DNA from: Paludibacteraceae bacterium
Lineage (GTDB): Bacteria > Bacteroidota > Bacteroidia > Bacteroidales > Paludibacteraceae
DNA length: 64,000 nucleotides
Reading direction: 5' to 3'
Assembly (NCBI GenBank): GCA_024693065.1
Contig: JAILLP010000006.1
Coordinates: forward strand, 212,470 to 276,469
Made by a program: the position numbers and the translations under genes. Numbering within the stretch: the first letter of the stretch is position 1; each line of letters starts with the position of its first letter. The notes under the pieces were generated by a model. It did no database searches, had not been told where the DNA came from, and saw nothing but the letters and a program-made list of their open reading frames with translations. Below, in pieces: positions 9,745 through 19,427 of the stretch.

Positions 9745-10949
9745 TCAACGACGACATGAAGCCATTCATTCTGTCGGATAAGATATTTTTCCCTGTTCTC
9801 CTCCGTGTCGAACTTAAAGAATACAAAACCGATGGTGTTGTTCGCTCCATTGAAGGAATCGATGTGATCACCAGGTTTCACCCAAAGGTCCTCTTCGTAG
9901 ACATATTTTTTCCGAATCTCTTCATCGATATCCAAGCGGACAAATTTCCCCTCCTTCTCTGAGTGTAGAATAACATTTGCCCACAATCCGACATACGGTT
10001 TTTGTTTAACCTCCTCTATCGGATCTCCCACAGCGGCACGTACAACAGTTGTAATCAGGTCAACACCCGTCGCTAAACGAAGTATCTCACAGATGCGATT
10101 TCCTCCACCTCTTGGTGAGACCTCCATGATATATGGTTTGCCATTTTTCCCCACACGGGTTTCAATGTTATAAACCGAAGTATTCATGTGGAGAAGCGTA
10201 AGCAGACGCTGTAGATCCGATGTGAGTTCTTTTTCTTGTTCTTTGGTATATGTTGAACCCCAGCTATAAGTGCATGGAACGTAAGGATTAGCCGCATTGC
10301 TATCAAAACGCTGAGAGGAGAAGGAAACAAACTTTAGCTCTCCTTTTTCCGAGAAGCAATCAGAGTCGGATGAACATCCAGATTGTTCAATAAACTCCTC
10401 GACGATGATATGACCCACATGTGAATGATCCATCGCTCTTTGAAGCGCAGACATTAAATGCTCTTCATCGTCGACGCGGGTACAACCTTTGCTCCCAGCG
10501 GAATCCGTTGGTTTAACAATCATGGGATATTTGAATTTGTCTTTGCTTTGGAAAGCATCACTAACAGATGTGAAACTAAAAGCCCATGGAACGTTAAATC
10601 CATTGTCGCGCAGGAATGCCCTGAATTTATCCTTGTTTTGAAGAATTTCCACGGATTCGTATGGCCCGAAAGCCGGAAGTCCCATTTTCTCCTGCACATA
10701 GGAAGCTGTCACTACACCAGGATCAACCGCATGGGATAAGATTCCATCGATTTGTTTCTCTCGTGCGACTTTGAGTACTGCCTCCTTGTCGATAATACTT
10801 ACATTTACATACTCATCAGAATATTTATGCGCCTGATTGTCAGGTATATAATCTACCGTGATAACATAATAACCTTGCTTATGGGCAGCTTCAATTACGG
10901 GTATGAGGTAATGAATTCCGCCAAGAAGCATAAGTTTTTTTTGTGACAT
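9741..10949 (-). CDS. ATP-grasp ligase
   Basis: A 402-residue ATP-grasp enzyme of the carbamoyl-phosphate synthase/D-Ala ligase type. An N-terminal pre-ATP-grasp fold (residues 1-105) is followed by the ATP-binding part with the loop IVKPTDSAGSKGCTRV near residue 150. Metal-binding acidic residues lie in IETRVGKNGKPYIMEVSPRGGG near 285. Such enzymes form an amide by activating a carboxylate with ATP. Next to the DegT aminotransferase it may join an amino acid or acyl group to an amino-sugar of the polysaccharide; that is inference from context. It follows the aminotransferase after 12 bases. Confidence 0.85.
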   Translation of the reverse strand: MSQKKLMLLGGIHYLIPVIEAAHKQGYYVITVDYIPDNQAHKYSDEYVNVSIIDKEAVLKVAREKQIDGILSHAVDPGVVTASYVQEKMGLPAFGPYESVEILQNKDKFRAFLRDNGFNVPWAFSFTSVSDAFQSKDKFKYPMIVKPTDSAGSKGCTRVDDEEHLMSALQRAMDHSHVGHIIVEEFIEQSGCSSDSDCFSEKGELKFVSFSSQRFDSNAANPYVPCTYSWGSTYTKEQEKELTSDLQRLLTLLHMNTSVYNIETRVGKNGKPYIMEVSPRGGGNRICEILRLATGVDLITTVVRAAVGDPIEEVKQKPYVGLWANVILHSEKEGKFVRLDIDEEIRKKYVYEEDLWVKPGDHIDSFNGANNTIGFVFFKFDTEENREKYLIRQNEWLHVVVE

Positions 10950-10961
10950 AATAAATTCTTA

Positions 10962-12071
10962 TTATTTAACGATTTGCTCTAATACACATTCAATGTCCTC
11001 TCTACGTAATGCGTGATGCATTGGAAGACAAATAACTGAATTCGCCATCTTGTGCGCATTCGGTAAATTCTTAGGATCAGCGGATTCTAATCCCCTATAT
11101 GTGGAGAATTCCGAAATCAACGGGTAGAAGTAACGTCTGCCCAATACTTTTGACTCCCTCATCTTCATGTATAACTCATCACGGGTCATCCCATATTTCC
11201 TTTCATCGATGAAGATAGGGAAATAGGAATAGTTATGCTTGACGCCCGGCATGTCATCGAAGAAGGAAACTCCTTCTACGGAGCGTAAAGCATTGCGGTA
11301 TGCGACAGCCACTTCCCTTCTCGCCGCGATAGCCTCGTCCACCTGGCGTAGGTTCAGTATACCATATGCGGCGCGAACCTCATCCATTTTGGAGTTGATG
11401 CCCGGACCTACGACGGTCGTTTCACCTGCGAAACCGAAATTTTTCAAATAGTCGATACGTTGTTTGGTCTTTTCGTCATGCATCACCATCGCACCACCTT
11501 CGATTGTGTTGTACACCTTTGTGGCATGGAACGATAGTGTGGACATGTCACCAGCGTTCAATACGCTTTCTCCGTCCACTTCGACGCCAAATGCATGGGC
11601 GGCATCATAGATGACTTTCAATCCATAACGGTCCGCAATTTCTTGAATCTTCTTCGTCTCACACGGTTTCCCGTAGACATGAACCGGCATGATGGCGGTA
11701 GTCTTCGGTGTGATGGCGGTTTCGATCTTATTAGGATCCAAATTACCTGTTTTTAGGTCTACATCCACGAACACTGGTTTTATACCGTTCCACCACAATG
11801 CATGGGTGGTCGCCACGAAACTATAAGGAGTCGTTATCACTTCTCCTGTTACGCGAAGGGCCTGCAATGCGGTTATGAGCGGCAACGTACCGTTCGTGAA
11901 AAGACTAACGTATGGCACCTTCAGATAAGAGGCTAACTCCTTCTCCAATTGTTTGTGGAAGGAGCCGTTATTGGTGATATACTTGGAATTCCATATCTCC
12001 TTCAACAACCCATAGAATTCGTCCAAATCGGGAAGTAACGGAGACGTGACGGTTATCAAACTATTATCCAT
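10962..12071 (-). CDS. DegT/DnrJ/EryC1-family PLP aminotransferase
   Basis: A 369-residue sugar aminotransferase-type protein. The probable PLP lysine is in SFHATKVYNTIEGGAMV near residue 185, with upstream motifs TNGTLPLITALQAL and DAAHAFGVEVDG typical of the family. Members transaminate nucleotide-linked keto-sugars to amino-sugars for surface polysaccharides. It is followed immediately by the ATP-grasp gene, suggesting that an amino group made here is then acylated. The sugar is unknown. Confidence 0.9.
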   Translation of the reverse strand: MDNSLITVTSPLLPDLDEFYGLLKEIWNSKYITNNGSFHKQLEKELASYLKVPYVSLFTNGTLPLITALQALRVTGEVITTPYSFVATTHALWWNGIKPVFVDVDLKTGNLDPNKIETAITPKTTAIMPVHVYGKPCETKKIQEIADRYGLKVIYDAAHAFGVEVDGESVLNAGDMSTLSFHATKVYNTIEGGAMVMHDEKTKQRIDYLKNFGFAGETTVVGPGINSKMDEVRAAYGILNLRQVDEAIAARREVAVAYRNALRSVEGVSFFDDMPGVKHNYSYFPIFIDERKYGMTRDELYMKMRESKVLGRRYFYPLISEFSTYRGLESADPKNLPNAHKMANSVICLPMHHALRREDIECVLEQIVK

Positions 12072-12110
12072 TTTTGCTTTCTATTGAAATTCAGGCGGGC
12101 GTCAAAAGAT

Positions 12111-12833
12111 CTATCTCATCCTCCGTAACCGTTCCACATCGTTCTTCTTAATTTTCCGTTGTCCCAAATCTGGTTCAAAACGATGGGTATCCGTACCGAC
12201 GAAGTCATACATGCCCTTCTCCAGCAACATGCTGGCTTTCTTCCGCACATCGTCACCGTAACGGCCCAATAGTGCGGGCAGATTCAATTGGAACTTGACG
12301 CCCTGCGACTTCAGTTGCTCATAACGATCTTTCTCCATGTAGTTGTAGCGCTCAGGATGAGCCAGCATCGGCCATAATCCCAACGACCTAACTTTCTCCA
12401 CCACCTCGTCAAAATAGCCGGGAGAAGAGTAATAGGAGGTTTCAATCAGCAGATGGTCGCCATTCACGCCATGAGGCAGCAGATCCTTTTCCGACAAACG
12501 CTGAAGCAAAAGGTTGTCTATCATATATTCCGCCGACAGATGAAGTTTGATGCCACCTTTATAGGCATCACACAGTTGAGCGAAACGATCTTTCAGTTTT
12601 TCGGTGGAATTCGGAAAATCTTCCATGATATGAGGGGTACAATATAACTCTCTCATTCCCAGTTTCTCGAACAAGTCGAGCACTGCGAGTGAATCCTCTA
12701 TCTTTTGAATTCCGTCGTCCACACCAGGAATCAAGTGCGAATGGCAGTCGACCATACCCTTGCACACGCAAGACTCCGACAACGTCACACTATTAGATAA
12801 AAATCCGAACAAAGACATATTGACATTATTCAT
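12111..12833 (-). CDS. PHP-type protein tyrosine phosphatase (CpsB/YwqE family)
   Basis: A 240-residue PHP-superfamily phosphatase. The N-terminal metal-binding motif DCHSHLIPGVDDG starts near residue 29; further ligands are the TPHIMEDF, AHPERY and GTDTHR motifs. CpsB/YwqE proteins dephosphorylate the tyrosine kinase of polysaccharide export. It lies directly downstream of the Wzc-like kinase (57 bp gap), its expected partner. No counterpart of the second locus is visible because that locus leaves the window inside its Wzc gene. Confidence 0.9.
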   Translation of the reverse strand: MNNVNMSLFGFLSNSVTLSESCVCKGMVDCHSHLIPGVDDGIQKIEDSLAVLDLFEKLGMRELYCTPHIMEDFPNSTEKLKDRFAQLCDAYKGGIKLHLSAEYMIDNLLLQRLSEKDLLPHGVNGDHLLIETSYYSSPGYFDEVVEKVRSLGLWPMLAHPERYNYMEKDRYEQLKSQGVKFQLNLPALLGRYGDDVRKKASMLLEKGMYDFVGTDTHRFEPDLGQRKIKKNDVERLRRMR

Positions 12834-12889
12834 TTAAAGGCACACCCTCTATCAACATAGGGGATGTGCCTGTTCCTTATCCTCCCCTA

Positions 12890-15286
12890 TCAACTATAGG
12901 AATAATAATCACTGTTATAATATCCGTGACGGTAGCTATACTTGCCTTTCTCCATCGGTGTACCGTTCAGGATCAGTGTCATATTCTTAAACCGGTTCTC
13001 GTTATACAATGCGGTGAGGTCTTCGAGCATGGAGCGCTCCAACAATCCCGTACGAACGACGAACAATGTTCTGTCAGAATAATTCTCCACAATCTGCGCA
13101 TCAGCCACAATATCGATAGGAGGGCAATCTATGAAGACATAATCGTATTGAGTTTTCAGTTTCTCAATGGTCTCTCCCAATATGCCATTTCCGATCAACT
13201 CCGACGGGTTTGGTGGAATGGCACCAACCGGAATCATGTCCAACCCGACGTTGCCGTCCACATTCTTCACCATCACATCCTCCACGCTGTTCACCTTGCC
13301 GCTGAGGAAGGTACTCAAACCGATGTTCGGACTGTTCGCCCACTTGGAGAGAGAGGCATGGCGCATATCGCCGTCAATCACGAGTACTTTCTTCTCTTTG
13401 ATCGCCAAACTCAATGCTGTATTCACACAGAGGAAACTCTTACCGCTACCTGCATTGTAGGATGTGAAAAGTAAGACATTGCTGTCTTTCTTCACCATAA
13501 ACTCCAAATTGGTACGCAAAATACGGAAGGCCTCGTTGATTGCATTTCTATTGCCATGTTCCACCACGGCATCCTGCACTTTCTGTTCCTTCCTCCAGAA
13601 CTGCCACCATTTTTTAGGTTGCTTGGACAATGGGATTTCTCCCAACAACGGAACAGGTACATGTTCCAGATCCTTCTTTCCACGGAGGGTCGTGTTCAAC
13701 GTCTCCTTGATGTAGATGAGTGACAACGGAACGATCAAGCCGATGGCGAAAGCCACCAAAAGGATGTTACGTTTCTTAGGCGCATCAGGGCGCATGCTAC
13801 CACCTGGACGTTTAATCACACGAGTATTGTAGGCGGTGAAGGACTGTGACAACTCATTTTCCTCACGTTTTTGTAGCAAGAACAGATACAATGCCTCCTT
13901 GACTGCCTGTTGACGTTCAGCGGAGAGCAACATCTCAGCCTGCTTAGGGTTAGAGGAGATACGGGACAAAGCCTGTCTTTCACTGTGTTTCAAATTGCGT
14001 ATTTGGTTGTCGATGGCCGCAATCTGGTTGTCGATGGAGACCAAAATAGCGCTTCTCATAGAACCCAAATCGATATCCATCTGCCTTACGAGGTCGTTCT
14101 CGGAACTACTATTCGACTCCAAGCGATTCCTTTGTAACAATTTGTCGTTATACTCGGATATCTGCGCCTCGATGTTGGCGTTCTGCAAACCGGAGCTCAC
14201 AGGCAAAACCTTCGTCTGGTTCTTTTGTACGGAAAGGTAGTCTCGGATGTAGTTGGTCATGTACAACTGAGCATTCAGGTCACGCAACTGATTAGAGATG
14301 TTGGCGTTCTCCTGCATGTACATCTCAGCCACAGCCTTCACGTCCGGCAAGAGGTTCTTACTTTTGTAGGAAGATATATCATTATCCACGGAAGAAAGTT
14401 CGTTTTCGATGATGTTCAAACGTTCATTGATGAACATGGATGTACCATCAGCGATCTGGTTCTTGTCCTTAATCCAATTCTCATTGTAGACCTTGATTAA
14501 CATATCCAAGATATCGTCGGCACGTTGGATGGAGACATCCTTCACCTCCAATGTGATAATATCCGCCTTCTCATCATCCTGTGTAACATTCAAAGAGCCC
14601 GACCAATTCTCTTGGGAAGTAAACATGTTGGTACGTGTCACATGCAGACTTTTAATGTCGTTGCCCGTGTATCGCAGGTTGCGTTGGATGACCATACGAC
14701 CGATAGCCGTGTTGATCGTGTCGCCTAATGAAGCCATAGCAGGCTCATTCACTTGCTTCACTTCCCCATTCATTGTGTAAGCGATGTTGTCGATTTTCAC
14801 ATAATCCTTGGAAGCTACAGAGTCTCCCAAGAAAACGTCGCAGAACACATTGTCATAGTCTGTCAGATCAACGAAGGAGACAGTGACCGGCAAGTTGGAT
14901 CCATACAACACGATGTCGTGGAAACTACCATCAATCGTGTAGTTCACATCAAGATTCAAACGCCTAACCACCTCAAACATAACGTCTGAAGAGAGTAAAG
15001 CGCGCAACTCGTTGTTGACATTGGTGTTCATGGCGAACATGCCACCCATGTCGTTGAACGCGTTTTGGATGTTCATACTCGGTCCGTTCTTCGCTTCCGA
15101 CTTGATTTGCACCTCAGCTGTCCGAGTGTAGGACTCTGGGGTCTTCAAAATGTAGAGAATGGCCAAAGCCAATACGATGGCAAAGGATACGGCAAACCAA
15201 TGCCATTTCCGGACACACAACAGAATCAACTCACCAAGTTCGATGAAATCTTCCGTTTGACCAGCGTTTTTCTTGTTTTCTTCCAT
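12890..15286 (-). CDS. Wzc-like polysaccharide co-polymerase with tyrosine autokinase
   Basis: A 798-residue inner-membrane protein. Order of parts: cytoplasmic N-terminus, TM helix near 30-50, periplasmic Wzz domain, long coiled-coil region (about 285-460), second TM near 510-530, then a BY-kinase. The kinase shows Walker A NAGSGKS near 610-617, Walker A' LVIDGDMRH near 637 and Walker B FIDCPPID near 718. It ends in a tyrosine-rich tail (KYSYRHGYYNSDYYSYS), the expected autophosphorylation site. By family it sets chain length and bridges to the Wza-like channel; the phosphatase gene follows. Confidence 0.95.
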   Translation of the reverse strand: MEENKKNAGQTEDFIELGELILLCVRKWHWFAVSFAIVLALAILYILKTPESYTRTAEVQIKSEAKNGPSMNIQNAFNDMGGMFAMNTNVNNELRALLSSDVMFEVVRRLNLDVNYTIDGSFHDIVLYGSNLPVTVSFVDLTDYDNVFCDVFLGDSVASKDYVKIDNIAYTMNGEVKQVNEPAMASLGDTINTAIGRMVIQRNLRYTGNDIKSLHVTRTNMFTSQENWSGSLNVTQDDEKADIITLEVKDVSIQRADDILDMLIKVYNENWIKDKNQIADGTSMFINERLNIIENELSSVDNDISSYKSKNLLPDVKAVAEMYMQENANISNQLRDLNAQLYMTNYIRDYLSVQKNQTKVLPVSSGLQNANIEAQISEYNDKLLQRNRLESNSSSENDLVRQMDIDLGSMRSAILVSIDNQIAAIDNQIRNLKHSERQALSRISSNPKQAEMLLSAERQQAVKEALYLFLLQKREENELSQSFTAYNTRVIKRPGGSMRPDAPKKRNILLVAFAIGLIVPLSLIYIKETLNTTLRGKKDLEHVPVPLLGEIPLSKQPKKWWQFWRKEQKVQDAVVEHGNRNAINEAFRILRTNLEFMVKKDSNVLLFTSYNAGSGKSFLCVNTALSLAIKEKKVLVIDGDMRHASLSKWANSPNIGLSTFLSGKVNSVEDVMVKNVDGNVGLDMIPVGAIPPNPSELIGNGILGETIEKLKTQYDYVFIDCPPIDIVADAQIVENYSDRTLFVVRTGLLERSMLEDLTALYNENRFKNMTLILNGTPMEKGKYSYRHGYYNSDYYSYS

Positions 15287-15338
15287 AAAATTTATATTAA
15301 TCTTTTTTGTTATTGTCTAATTGATAATCGATTACAGC

Positions 15339-16169
15339 CTATTGATCGTTTTTCTTGTTGTTGTTCAGGACAATGGCGACAACCGTAGCTGCCAAGGAGG
15401 ACAATGAGATCCAGAACGAAGTGGAACGAACCTCATTACCATTGACTGTGGATTGTTTCGCTTTCATCTTATTAGGCTCAACATATATAATATCATCTTG
15501 TTGCAAATAATAGATTGGAGATTGAACCACGTTCTGCAATGATGTCAGATTCACACGGTAGGTTTTCTGCTTACCCTCTTCCATACGCATGACAAGCACA
15601 TTCTCGCGTTTACCCTGTATGGTCAAGTCTCCCGCGCTACTAAGGGCCTCAAGCAAGGTCATATTATCCTTGTAGATTCGATAGATACCCGGATTCGTCA
15701 CCTCACCCATGACTGTAAAGCTCAGGTTCAAGAAATCGACAGAGACGACCGGATCCTTCGCTTGGTTTCTCGACTCGATCTCATCCTTTATCAAGGAGGC
15801 CAATTCGCTACGGGTCAATCCCGCCACATTCAGCTTTCCGATTGTCGGGAAGTCGATGTTTCCATCACTATCAACGGTATAACCGGAAACTGCGCTAGAC
15901 TCCTCTCCGTACAGCGTATTGCGCGCCCCTGTGGCAACCACACGTTGCGTGACATACGGGAGATTGAACAATGCGGACAACTGCGGGTCTTTACAGTTTA
16001 CCACGATAGAAATCCTATCCTTCGGACGAAGCGTGATTTCCTGCACGGCAGAAATATTAATACCTTTGACACGATCCGCATCCTGAAAATAAGGAATCTT
16101 CTCGTAAGACGAACATGAGCACAACAGCAAACAAGCAAGAGCTGTCAGAATGAATGATTTGACTTTCAT
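15339..16169 (-). CDS. Wza-like polysaccharide export outer-membrane lipoprotein (first locus)
   Basis: A 276-residue OPX protein with lipobox LLLCSCSS near residue 19, Poly_export domain, SLBB-like domain and a hydrophobic C-terminus ending in an Asn/Lys tail. Most of its length matches the protein at 806-1621. It lies 12 bp after the WecA-like gene and 52 bp before the Wzc-like gene. It would form the outer-membrane export channel with the Wzc-like partner. Confidence 0.94.
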   Translation of the reverse strand: MKVKSFILTALACLLLCSCSSYEKIPYFQDADRVKGINISAVQEITLRPKDRISIVVNCKDPQLSALFNLPYVTQRVVATGARNTLYGEESSAVSGYTVDSDGNIDFPTIGKLNVAGLTRSELASLIKDEIESRNQAKDPVVSVDFLNLSFTVMGEVTNPGIYRIYKDNMTLLEALSSAGDLTIQGKRENVLVMRMEEGKQKTYRVNLTSLQNVVQSPIYYLQQDDIIYVEPNKMKAKQSTVNGNEVRSTSFWISLSSLAATVVAIVLNNNKKNDQ

Positions 16170-16181
16170 ATTTCCGATACT

Positions 16182-17339
16182 TTATTTATTTTCCAAACCT
16201 TTTTTTTTCTCAATACATTTGGACAACCAAATATTCAAGAATGTATAAAGCGCCACACATGCGAACAACAACAATGTGGGGTCCATAATCTTAGACAAAA
16301 TCAAGCATACAACGATAAAGAAAGCAGAGAAGACGAGAATCGAAATCATTGCTTTGTGTTGCGACATGCCTAAGCTCAATAATTTATGATGGATATGGCT
16401 CTTGTCCGGCAAGAATGGGCTGTTCCCCATCCTTATGCGGTGGATGAAGACCCTGACCACATCCATACAAGGCACCATCAGAGGACAAAAAGCCAAGAAA
16501 AGAGGGTGTACCCTCGAAAGGCAAGTGTGGTCGGTAGATATATATACGTTAGCCATTCGGAAACTCAAGAAGCTGAGTATTAATCCAATGGTGAGTGAAC
16601 CCGTATCACCCATGAATATTTTCTGTTGTTTCTCCGCTTTACCGAATACGTTGTAATAGAAGAACGGTATCACAGTGCCCAATGTGGCGAAAGCGACAAG
16701 TGCGAATGTGTACTCCTCTATCTCGAAGAATACGCACCCGTAATATCCCAAGGCCACGCCACTGAGTCCTGACGCCAAGCCGTCAATACCATCTATCAGG
16801 TTCATCGCATTGATGATGAAGACGACCAAAATGACAGTCAGCGGCCAAAACAAAACACTTGGCAATCTATCGTAAAGGAAGAATAGTCCATGCAAATCAG
16901 ATATGTAGAGTCCGCCAAAAAGGAACAACAGACCACAACCCACTTGCACGACAAACTTCGCACTATATTTCACGCCGATCAAGTCGTCCGCAATACCGAC
17001 CAAGTATAGTAGGATGAGAGAACAAACACAAATAGATAGGCTCAAAACATTTTCGCCTAACTCGTTCATCAATTGGAACCTGAATGCATGCACATCAAAA
17101 ACCAAGAGAATGAACATCGTGAATATGATGACAGGCTCAAACGCCAATCCACCCAACCGTGGCACCGTACTATGGTGTATTTTCCTCTCGTCAGGTTCGT
17201 CGAACAACCTCTTTCTGAACGCAATAAGGAGGATCTGCGGAATCAAGATACCCGCAGCAACGCTTGAAATCACCAAGGCCGATATCATCATAAACCGCCA
17301 GAATGCGGTATCGGACATTGTAATAAAGAAATCAGACAT
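16182..17339 (-). CDS. WecA/MraY-like undecaprenyl-phosphate sugar-1-phosphate transferase (first locus)
   Basis: First gene of the first polysaccharide operon, 385 residues and about ten TM helices. It has the same catalytic motifs as its paralogue at 1646-2800: MNLIDGIDGLASG, FMGDTGSLTIG and SHIHHKLL. It would load the first sugar-1-phosphate onto undecaprenyl phosphate. It follows a roughly 330-base leader behind a good Bacteroidetes promoter match at 17671-17703. Confidence 0.94.
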   Translation of the reverse strand: MSDFFITMSDTAFWRFMMISALVISSVAAGILIPQILLIAFRKRLFDEPDERKIHHSTVPRLGGLAFEPVIIFTMFILLVFDVHAFRFQLMNELGENVLSLSICVCSLILLYLVGIADDLIGVKYSAKFVVQVGCGLLFLFGGLYISDLHGLFFLYDRLPSVLFWPLTVILVVFIINAMNLIDGIDGLASGLSGVALGYYGCVFFEIEEYTFALVAFATLGTVIPFFYYNVFGKAEKQQKIFMGDTGSLTIGLILSFLSFRMANVYISTDHTCLSRVHPLFLAFCPLMVPCMDVVRVFIHRIRMGNSPFLPDKSHIHHKLLSLGMSQHKAMISILVFSAFFIVVCLILSKIMDPTLLLFACVALYTFLNIWLSKCIEKKKGLENK

Positions 17340-17670
17340 TTATAAAAATATTTAACAAACCATAGAATCGCATATATCAAACGATTCATTTACAACCTTT
17401 CTTCCTTTCGATCAACCCCACAGAACCTTCCATACAAACAGGTCCTTTCATCCTCAATAATTGACATATTTTCTACCAAAACCCCAAATTCAAAGTGTAT
17501 ATAATTATCTCTCCTCGCAAAAACGTATATGCGAGCACTCCAAGGTTGTTCGCTAATATTCACCAACTTAAGTAAACATCCCGAAACTCAGCCGATGCAC
17601 GACAACGCACATCATTGTAAACCGTAACCTTGAGACTGTTGTAAAGACATACACAATCCAATATTCGCTA

Positions 17671-17703
17671 CAAAATTAGTGTAAAAATTTCAATAAAACC
17701 AAA
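17671..17703 (-). promoter_or_regulatory. Promoter of the first polysaccharide operon
   Basis: On the minus strand TTTG (17703-17700) is followed after 21 bases by TAATTTTG (17678-17671). This fits the Bacteroidetes -33 TTTG / -7 TAnnTTTG consensus. Transcription would start near 17664. Confidence 0.6.
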
Positions 17704-17888
17704 TAAAATTCAAAAAACAAGCGCACAAATGGGAGATATCAATAGTCAAAGAAATAAAATTTTGATTTATAGATTATTAAATTTTCAACAATCCATTTCA
17801 CGCAAGGGAAAAATAAGAATTTCAATAAAAAAAACGGCCACAACACTCTTTTTTTACCAGGACTTCCCAATCGTATTATTTTAATGAC

Positions 17889-17896
17889 TAACTTTG
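17889..17896 (+). promoter_or_regulatory. Putative -7 box of the beta-helix lipoprotein gene
   Basis: TAACTTTG matches TAnnTTTG and lies 23 bases before the ATG at 17919. No convincing -33 element is visible. Confidence 0.45.
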
Positions 17897-17918
17897 AAGC
17901 CTGAGATACATAAATACA

Positions 17919-19418
17919 ATGAAAAATAGAGCAAAATACATTTTAAACAGCTTATTCGTTGGCATATTTCTACTTGGCATCTGTCTTCAAAACAGTGGTT
18001 GTAAGGATGATTTCACGACAGATCCCGAATACAAATTAACAATGCCAGACTCTCTCCTATTTGACACTATTATCTCAGAGACAATCAGTCCAACCGCCAT
18101 GTTTAAAATATATAACAAGACGGAAGAGGACATTAAAATCGCTTCCATTTTGCTGGTTTCCCAATTGAATTACTTCAAAATCAACGTTAACGGAAAATCC
18201 GGCACCTCCTTCTCAAACGTTGAACTTCTTTCGGGCGATAGTTTGTACATCTTCGTGCAAATCGTTGCAGACGCAAGCGGAAACGACACTCCATTGCTCA
18301 TAGAAGATGAAATAAAATTCATGTACAACGGTAACTGCCAAAGTATTGTACTTTCCGCATATGGACAGGACGCTCATCACTTGAGAGACAAGGTTCACAT
18401 CTCCTCGGACACCGTTTGGACCAACGAGAAGCCATTCCTTGTCTATGATTCTATCATCGTGGACTCTTCCGCCACACTGACCATTAAAGAGGGTGTAACG
18501 CTTTATATGAAAAAGAAAGCGACCCTATTGGTGAATGGTTCTCTTCATATCGAGGGGTCCGCAGGAAAAGATGTTGTTTTCCGTACGGACAGGACCGACA
18601 ACCTAACAACGACAAAATCGTACGACCAGTTAAATGACCAATGGGGTGGCATCCGCTTCTCTTCCTCTAGTCAGGACAACCGAATCGACCACGCTCTCAT
18701 CAAAAGTGGCGCCTTCGGGATAGAAATAGACTCCTCAGAATTCTCGGAGGATAAATATAAGCTCATCATCGCAAACAGCCACATACATAACGTGCACGAG
18801 GCTTGTCTGAAGGCTTATAACGCTAACGTTAAAGCGTACAATTCCCTGTTCACAAACGGAAATAACGGATGTGTCATATTGGCGGGCGGAAACTACCAAT
18901 TCGACCATTGCACTATCTCCTCCTACGACAAGGGAATCGGCGAATACCGTTATGCACTCACCCTATCCAACTCGGGATACCTCAGGCAAGATTTGGCAGA
19001 ACCCCAATATTTCAAGGCTAGATTCAACAACTGCATCGTTTCGGGAGAAAATATGCCTAAGAATAAGCCATGGGACGAAATATTGTTCTCCACAGACACT
19101 TTGGACTATCGATTCGACCACTCTCTGATATATACGGACATTAAGGAAGAAGATATGGCGATGGATACCAATCGTTTCAATATGGTTATTTCCAACCAGG
19201 ACCCGGAATTCATCCTAATCAACAAAAGCGAGAAGTTATTCGACTTCCATTTGAAGGAAGATTCCCCATGCAAAGAACGAGGTGATCTTGGCTTAGTGAT
19301 ACAAAACGAGGCTTACCAAACGGATAGGGATGGTTTTGTCAGAGACTTGGAGGCTGCGCCTGATTTAGGTGCCCTACAAATTGTCGTGGATGTAGACTCA
19401 AGTGCTGTAAATCAATAA
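17919..19418 (+). CDS. Putative lipoprotein with right-handed beta-helix repeats
   Basis: A 499-residue secreted protein. The N-terminus is a signal peptide with a plausible lipobox ending in Cys (LQNSGC, about residue 28), so it is probably lipid-anchored. The middle part (about 230-360) has the Asn/His-rich pattern of right-handed parallel beta-helix proteins (repeated short strands such as NSHIHNVHEACLKAYN). No catalytic motif is recognised. It is followed after 9 bases by an endonuclease/exonuclease/phosphatase-family gene and appears to head that operon. Function unknown; surface binding or processing of a polymer is conceivable. Confidence 0.82.
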   Translation: MKNRAKYILNSLFVGIFLLGICLQNSGCKDDFTTDPEYKLTMPDSLLFDTIISETISPTAMFKIYNKTEEDIKIASILLVSQLNYFKINVNGKSGTSFSNVELLSGDSLYIFVQIVADASGNDTPLLIEDEIKFMYNGNCQSIVLSAYGQDAHHLRDKVHISSDTVWTNEKPFLVYDSIIVDSSATLTIKEGVTLYMKKKATLLVNGSLHIEGSAGKDVVFRTDRTDNLTTTKSYDQLNDQWGGIRFSSSSQDNRIDHALIKSGAFGIEIDSSEFSEDKYKLIIANSHIHNVHEACLKAYNANVKAYNSLFTNGNNGCVILAGGNYQFDHCTISSYDKGIGEYRYALTLSNSGYLRQDLAEPQYFKARFNNCIVSGENMPKNKPWDEILFSTDTLDYRFDHSLIYTDIKEEDMAMDTNRFNMVISNQDPEFILINKSEKLFDFHLKEDSPCKERGDLGLVIQNEAYQTDRDGFVRDLEAAPDLGALQIVVDVDSSAVNQ

Positions 19419-19427
19419 TTTGGAAAT

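Larger units (their letters stand above)
17340..17918. other. Divergent intergenic region between polysaccharide locus and beta-helix lipoprotein gene
   Basis: Gene-free 579-bp AT-rich stretch. It holds a minus-strand promoter match (17671-17703) for the polysaccharide operon and a plus-strand -7 box (17889-17896) for the lipoprotein gene. The minus-strand side gives a leader of about 325 bases before the first polysaccharide gene. I see no open frame of note, no inverted-repeat pair that would suggest promoter inversion, and no RNA gene. Confidence 0.6.

Noticed and set aside
17340..17918. Invertible promoter for phase variation
   Set aside because: This is known in Bacteroides capsule loci, but no inverted-repeat pair flanking the promoter and no recombinase gene were seen.
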